A DNA stretch of 64,000 bases, taken from contig JAQJVL010000176.1 of the NCBI GenBank assembly GCA_035578905.1, positions 1,149,501 through 1,213,500 of the forward strand. Reading direction: 5' to 3'. The notes under the pieces were generated by a model. It did not search any database, had not been told where the DNA came from, and worked only from the letters and a program-made list of their open reading frames with translations. Both the position numbers and the translations under genes were made by a program. Shown piece after piece: positions 61,701 to 64,000 of the stretch (position 1 is the first letter of the stretch; each line of letters opens with the position of its first letter). The stretch is from Stictocephala bisonia (taxonomy: Eukaryota > Arthropoda > Insecta > Hemiptera > Membracidae).

Positions 61701-64000
61701 GCTTGTCACAAGCTACGTCTAGAGTTTTGTGCTATCACGTTCAACTTTCTTATCAGTAATGCTTTTAAAATTCAATGGAAGATACGTCAACGCGTGCCAT
61801 ATTGCACTCCAGTGTATTAAACATGGACGGATATGACGGATCTCATTTAGGAGGTCTCAGCACTGAAAACTTAGTTTCGGGAAATGTAAAAAATCGAGGC
61901 GTTCAATTTCGATTAAAAATTATTTTAAAACTATCAATTATTGTTTTTGAAAAGATTTAGAGGCTAACAATAGTGTTTTGTTTTGAAAGTTTACGAGGGT
62001 ATCCAAGAAACGTTTTAATATTATTCCTAACATAAGAATCCCAGATATTGCAAGATATCACACAAAGAGCTGAGTGACTTATATGTAGAAGACTATCATT
62101 TGACTAGTTTCTCAATTATTTTAAAATGAATTCTCCCCAACGCCAGCTGGACATCGAATTCGGAGGTCTTTGACAGACGGACTAAGTTTCTCTATGACTG
62201 TCGTAGGTGGAATGAACCTTTTTCGTAAAAACTGTTTGGAAATTAGCGTTTTCTATTTTCTCTTCTTTTTACTGATTTACTGATCTTTGATGGATCCATT
62301 TCATGTGTCATTCTATATAAACGTGTCTAAATAATTTTATTAACTAAACAATATGTCAAGTACTACTATCCCCTAAAAAATATATAAATTAATGATATAA
62401 TTCATAAAGAACAGTATTTTTTGGATTATTCTGCCTAACTAAAAAGATTTCATTCTATTTATTGTGTTCTGGTTTGTTGACTTTTGGGATATACTGTTTT
62501 ATGTGTATAACATGTGTGCATAATGCTTTATGGTAAAACAGTTATGTGTTGACAGGGAAATTGTATCTGATGATAAGCAAAATACAAAAAGTCCCATTTA
62601 CTTTCACTTCCTACACCACTTTTCTTCTTAGAACATTTTTGGTGTAGTTTTGAAATATAAGATCTTAAGTTTTTGATCATATCTCTAATTACCTTCTCAG
62701 TTACACTTCATTAGTAGCTTAATCCATGTAAGCATATTGCACTTTATCTTTGTTAGTGTAAAATCTACTAAAATATCGTCCAATACTACTTATATCGGTG
62801 TAACCCATGAGCACTCGAATACTGGTAACCTTCAAAGGATTCGAGAGTTTGTTCGTTATATTTAATTAGCCAATAAATAATTAATGTAAATATATGAACT
62901 GTACGATGACAGGTTAGTAACACCTAGCTCTTTAAACACAAAGAATTTAGATATTTGGCGTTGAAAAACTTCACCTCATGAAGTGATTCATACATCCCTG
63001 AGATGATAGCCCACATCTCAGGGCTTCAAACAGAACTTCAAACATCAAGTACAACATCAAATTGTTCACTAACACACAATGAATTTTGTATACTGTCAAG
63101 GATTTATTACCTTGAAATATTATATTCACTGCAAACTTCTAGTGCATCTTTATCAACATTGAATAAGGAGTTTTCCAAAATACAAACATAGGCTAAATGT
63201 TGATTACACCACACACTTCCGAACCGAGCGCTGAACCGTAACAGATTTTGACACGTTATGGTAGTGTTTAGTGGATCCGAGCTTCGAACCGAGCGTCGTG
63301 GCGAGCATCTGGGCGAGCAGAGTTCCGAACTATCAGTTGTCGGTTTTTCCCCGACGCATCAAAGGGATGTTACGGCTCGGCGCTCGGTAGTGTGTGGCAG
63401 GTTCGTAACACCCTCCCGTAATTTTCTTCCCTAACACCAAAAAATCAGCACCTCAAGTGGAGTTCTGGGAAAAGTCTCACGCTACATCTAGCATATAGTT
63501 TACTGTCAGTCAATCTTGTTTGAGAGTCCATTTGCTACAACTGTAGTTGTTTAGTTTAGTATAGAGTAGTCGTAGTAGGTTTAGTTGAGTTTAATACGTT
63601 TAGTATAGTTGTAAAAGTTCAGCGATGGAGTGGAGTGAAGAAGATACAAAGATGTTTATCTAGGGTTATAAAAGCCGTACATATATTACATTATTATAAT
63701 TTATATATAATATATATTGCTTTTTACGATGCCTGGTAGTGTATATTATATATTCGTGCCTCTGAATTGTTATTGATCACCGCCTGATACTCATCACTTA
63801 AATTTATTTATTTTGTGTTTGTTACTCAACGTATTTGAAAGTCGTTCATGATCGTTAGGTTTTTTTATAACCATAATTTGTTGGCATACGTTATACGGGT
63901 ATATAGAATTAATTGTTTGGTTTACTTTATAGTAGGCCTAGACTATCGAAACCAATGAATACACATCTAATTGTATTCATTGTTTAAATTATAAACTTTT
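58762..64000. other. Upstream THSD7 intron or flank, no gene seen
   Basis: AT-rich DNA. It holds the second dispersed repeat (63225-63425) and poly-A/AT runs near 59150 and 61020. No exon could be supported by paired splice sites and TSR motifs. Confidence 0.55.
63225..63425. repeat. Dispersed GC-rich repeat, copy 2
   Basis: Direct repeat of 58193-58395. CACGTTATGGTAGTGTTTAG, then ATCAGTTGTCGGTTTTTCCC and GTTCGTAACACCCTCCCGTA. Small internal indels separate the two copies. Confidence 0.8.

Overview
The window is AT-rich animal nuclear DNA, almost certainly from an insect. It has long AT-rich introns, many TA-flanked hairpin elements, CCTAA-type runs, minisatellites and fragments of non-LTR retrotransposons. 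I cannot name the species from the sequence.

Host gene. Five exons on the minus strand (57533-57336, 55769-55507, 10841-10706, 4689-4565, 2185-2012) join in matching splice phase. They encode thrombospondin type-1 repeats in the style of THSD7 (thrombospondin type-1 domain-containing protein 7). A sixth, 51-nt exon at 58761-58711 is possible. The gene runs off both ends of the window, and everything between 10842 and 55506 is one intron of about 44.7 kb.

Polinton/Maverick. That intron holds a complete 20,630-bp Polinton of the adintovirus type at 18166-38795. It has terminal inverted repeats of about 0.8 kb that are nearly identical, and a perfect 6-bp target duplication (TATAGA at 18160-18165 and 38796-38801). 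Rightward genes, in order: a left accessory island at 19.06-23.04 kb (two orphans, two F-box-like proteins, two PC4-like proteins plus a broken third copy, a small PP1-docking protein, a conserved 268-aa unknown and a two-BIR IAP-like protein); a chromodomain integrase broken at its 5' end; a packaging ATPase; a DUF8207-like protein; a phospholipase A2-domain protein; an adenain-like protease; a minor capsid protein; a 56-aa protein; and the major capsid protein. Leftward genes: a fibre-like protein with five repeats, and from the right end a dUTPase, a 331-aa orphan and protein-primed DNA polymerase B. The capsid genes, protease, ATPase, PLA2 and polymerase together describe a virus-like particle with its own replication. 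The left island looks like a set of host-manipulation genes.

Expression. Both ends carry homologous inward promoters (GACGTCA, TATAAATA, CAGTAT). Downstream of the right-hand one are ATG-free candidate leader exons with good splice sites, one of them duplicated, ahead of dUTPase. PolB and the 331-aa gene begin right after 3' splice-site signals. This suggests a spliced-leader arrangement similar to that of adenoviruses. Several neighbouring genes overlap by a few bases.

Other DNA. From 38801 to about 46940 lies a segment bounded by 0.2-kb inverted repeats and holding three different tandem-repeat arrays; the Polinton was inserted at its left tip. Elsewhere there are a 0.87-kb foldback element, several MITE-like hairpins, two non-LTR reverse transcriptase 3' fragments, tRNA-Leu-headed SINE-like pieces, a 47-bp minisatellite (51.8-53.2 kb), a dispersed GC-rich 0.2-kb repeat, and a seven-copy array built from part of a THSD7 exon.
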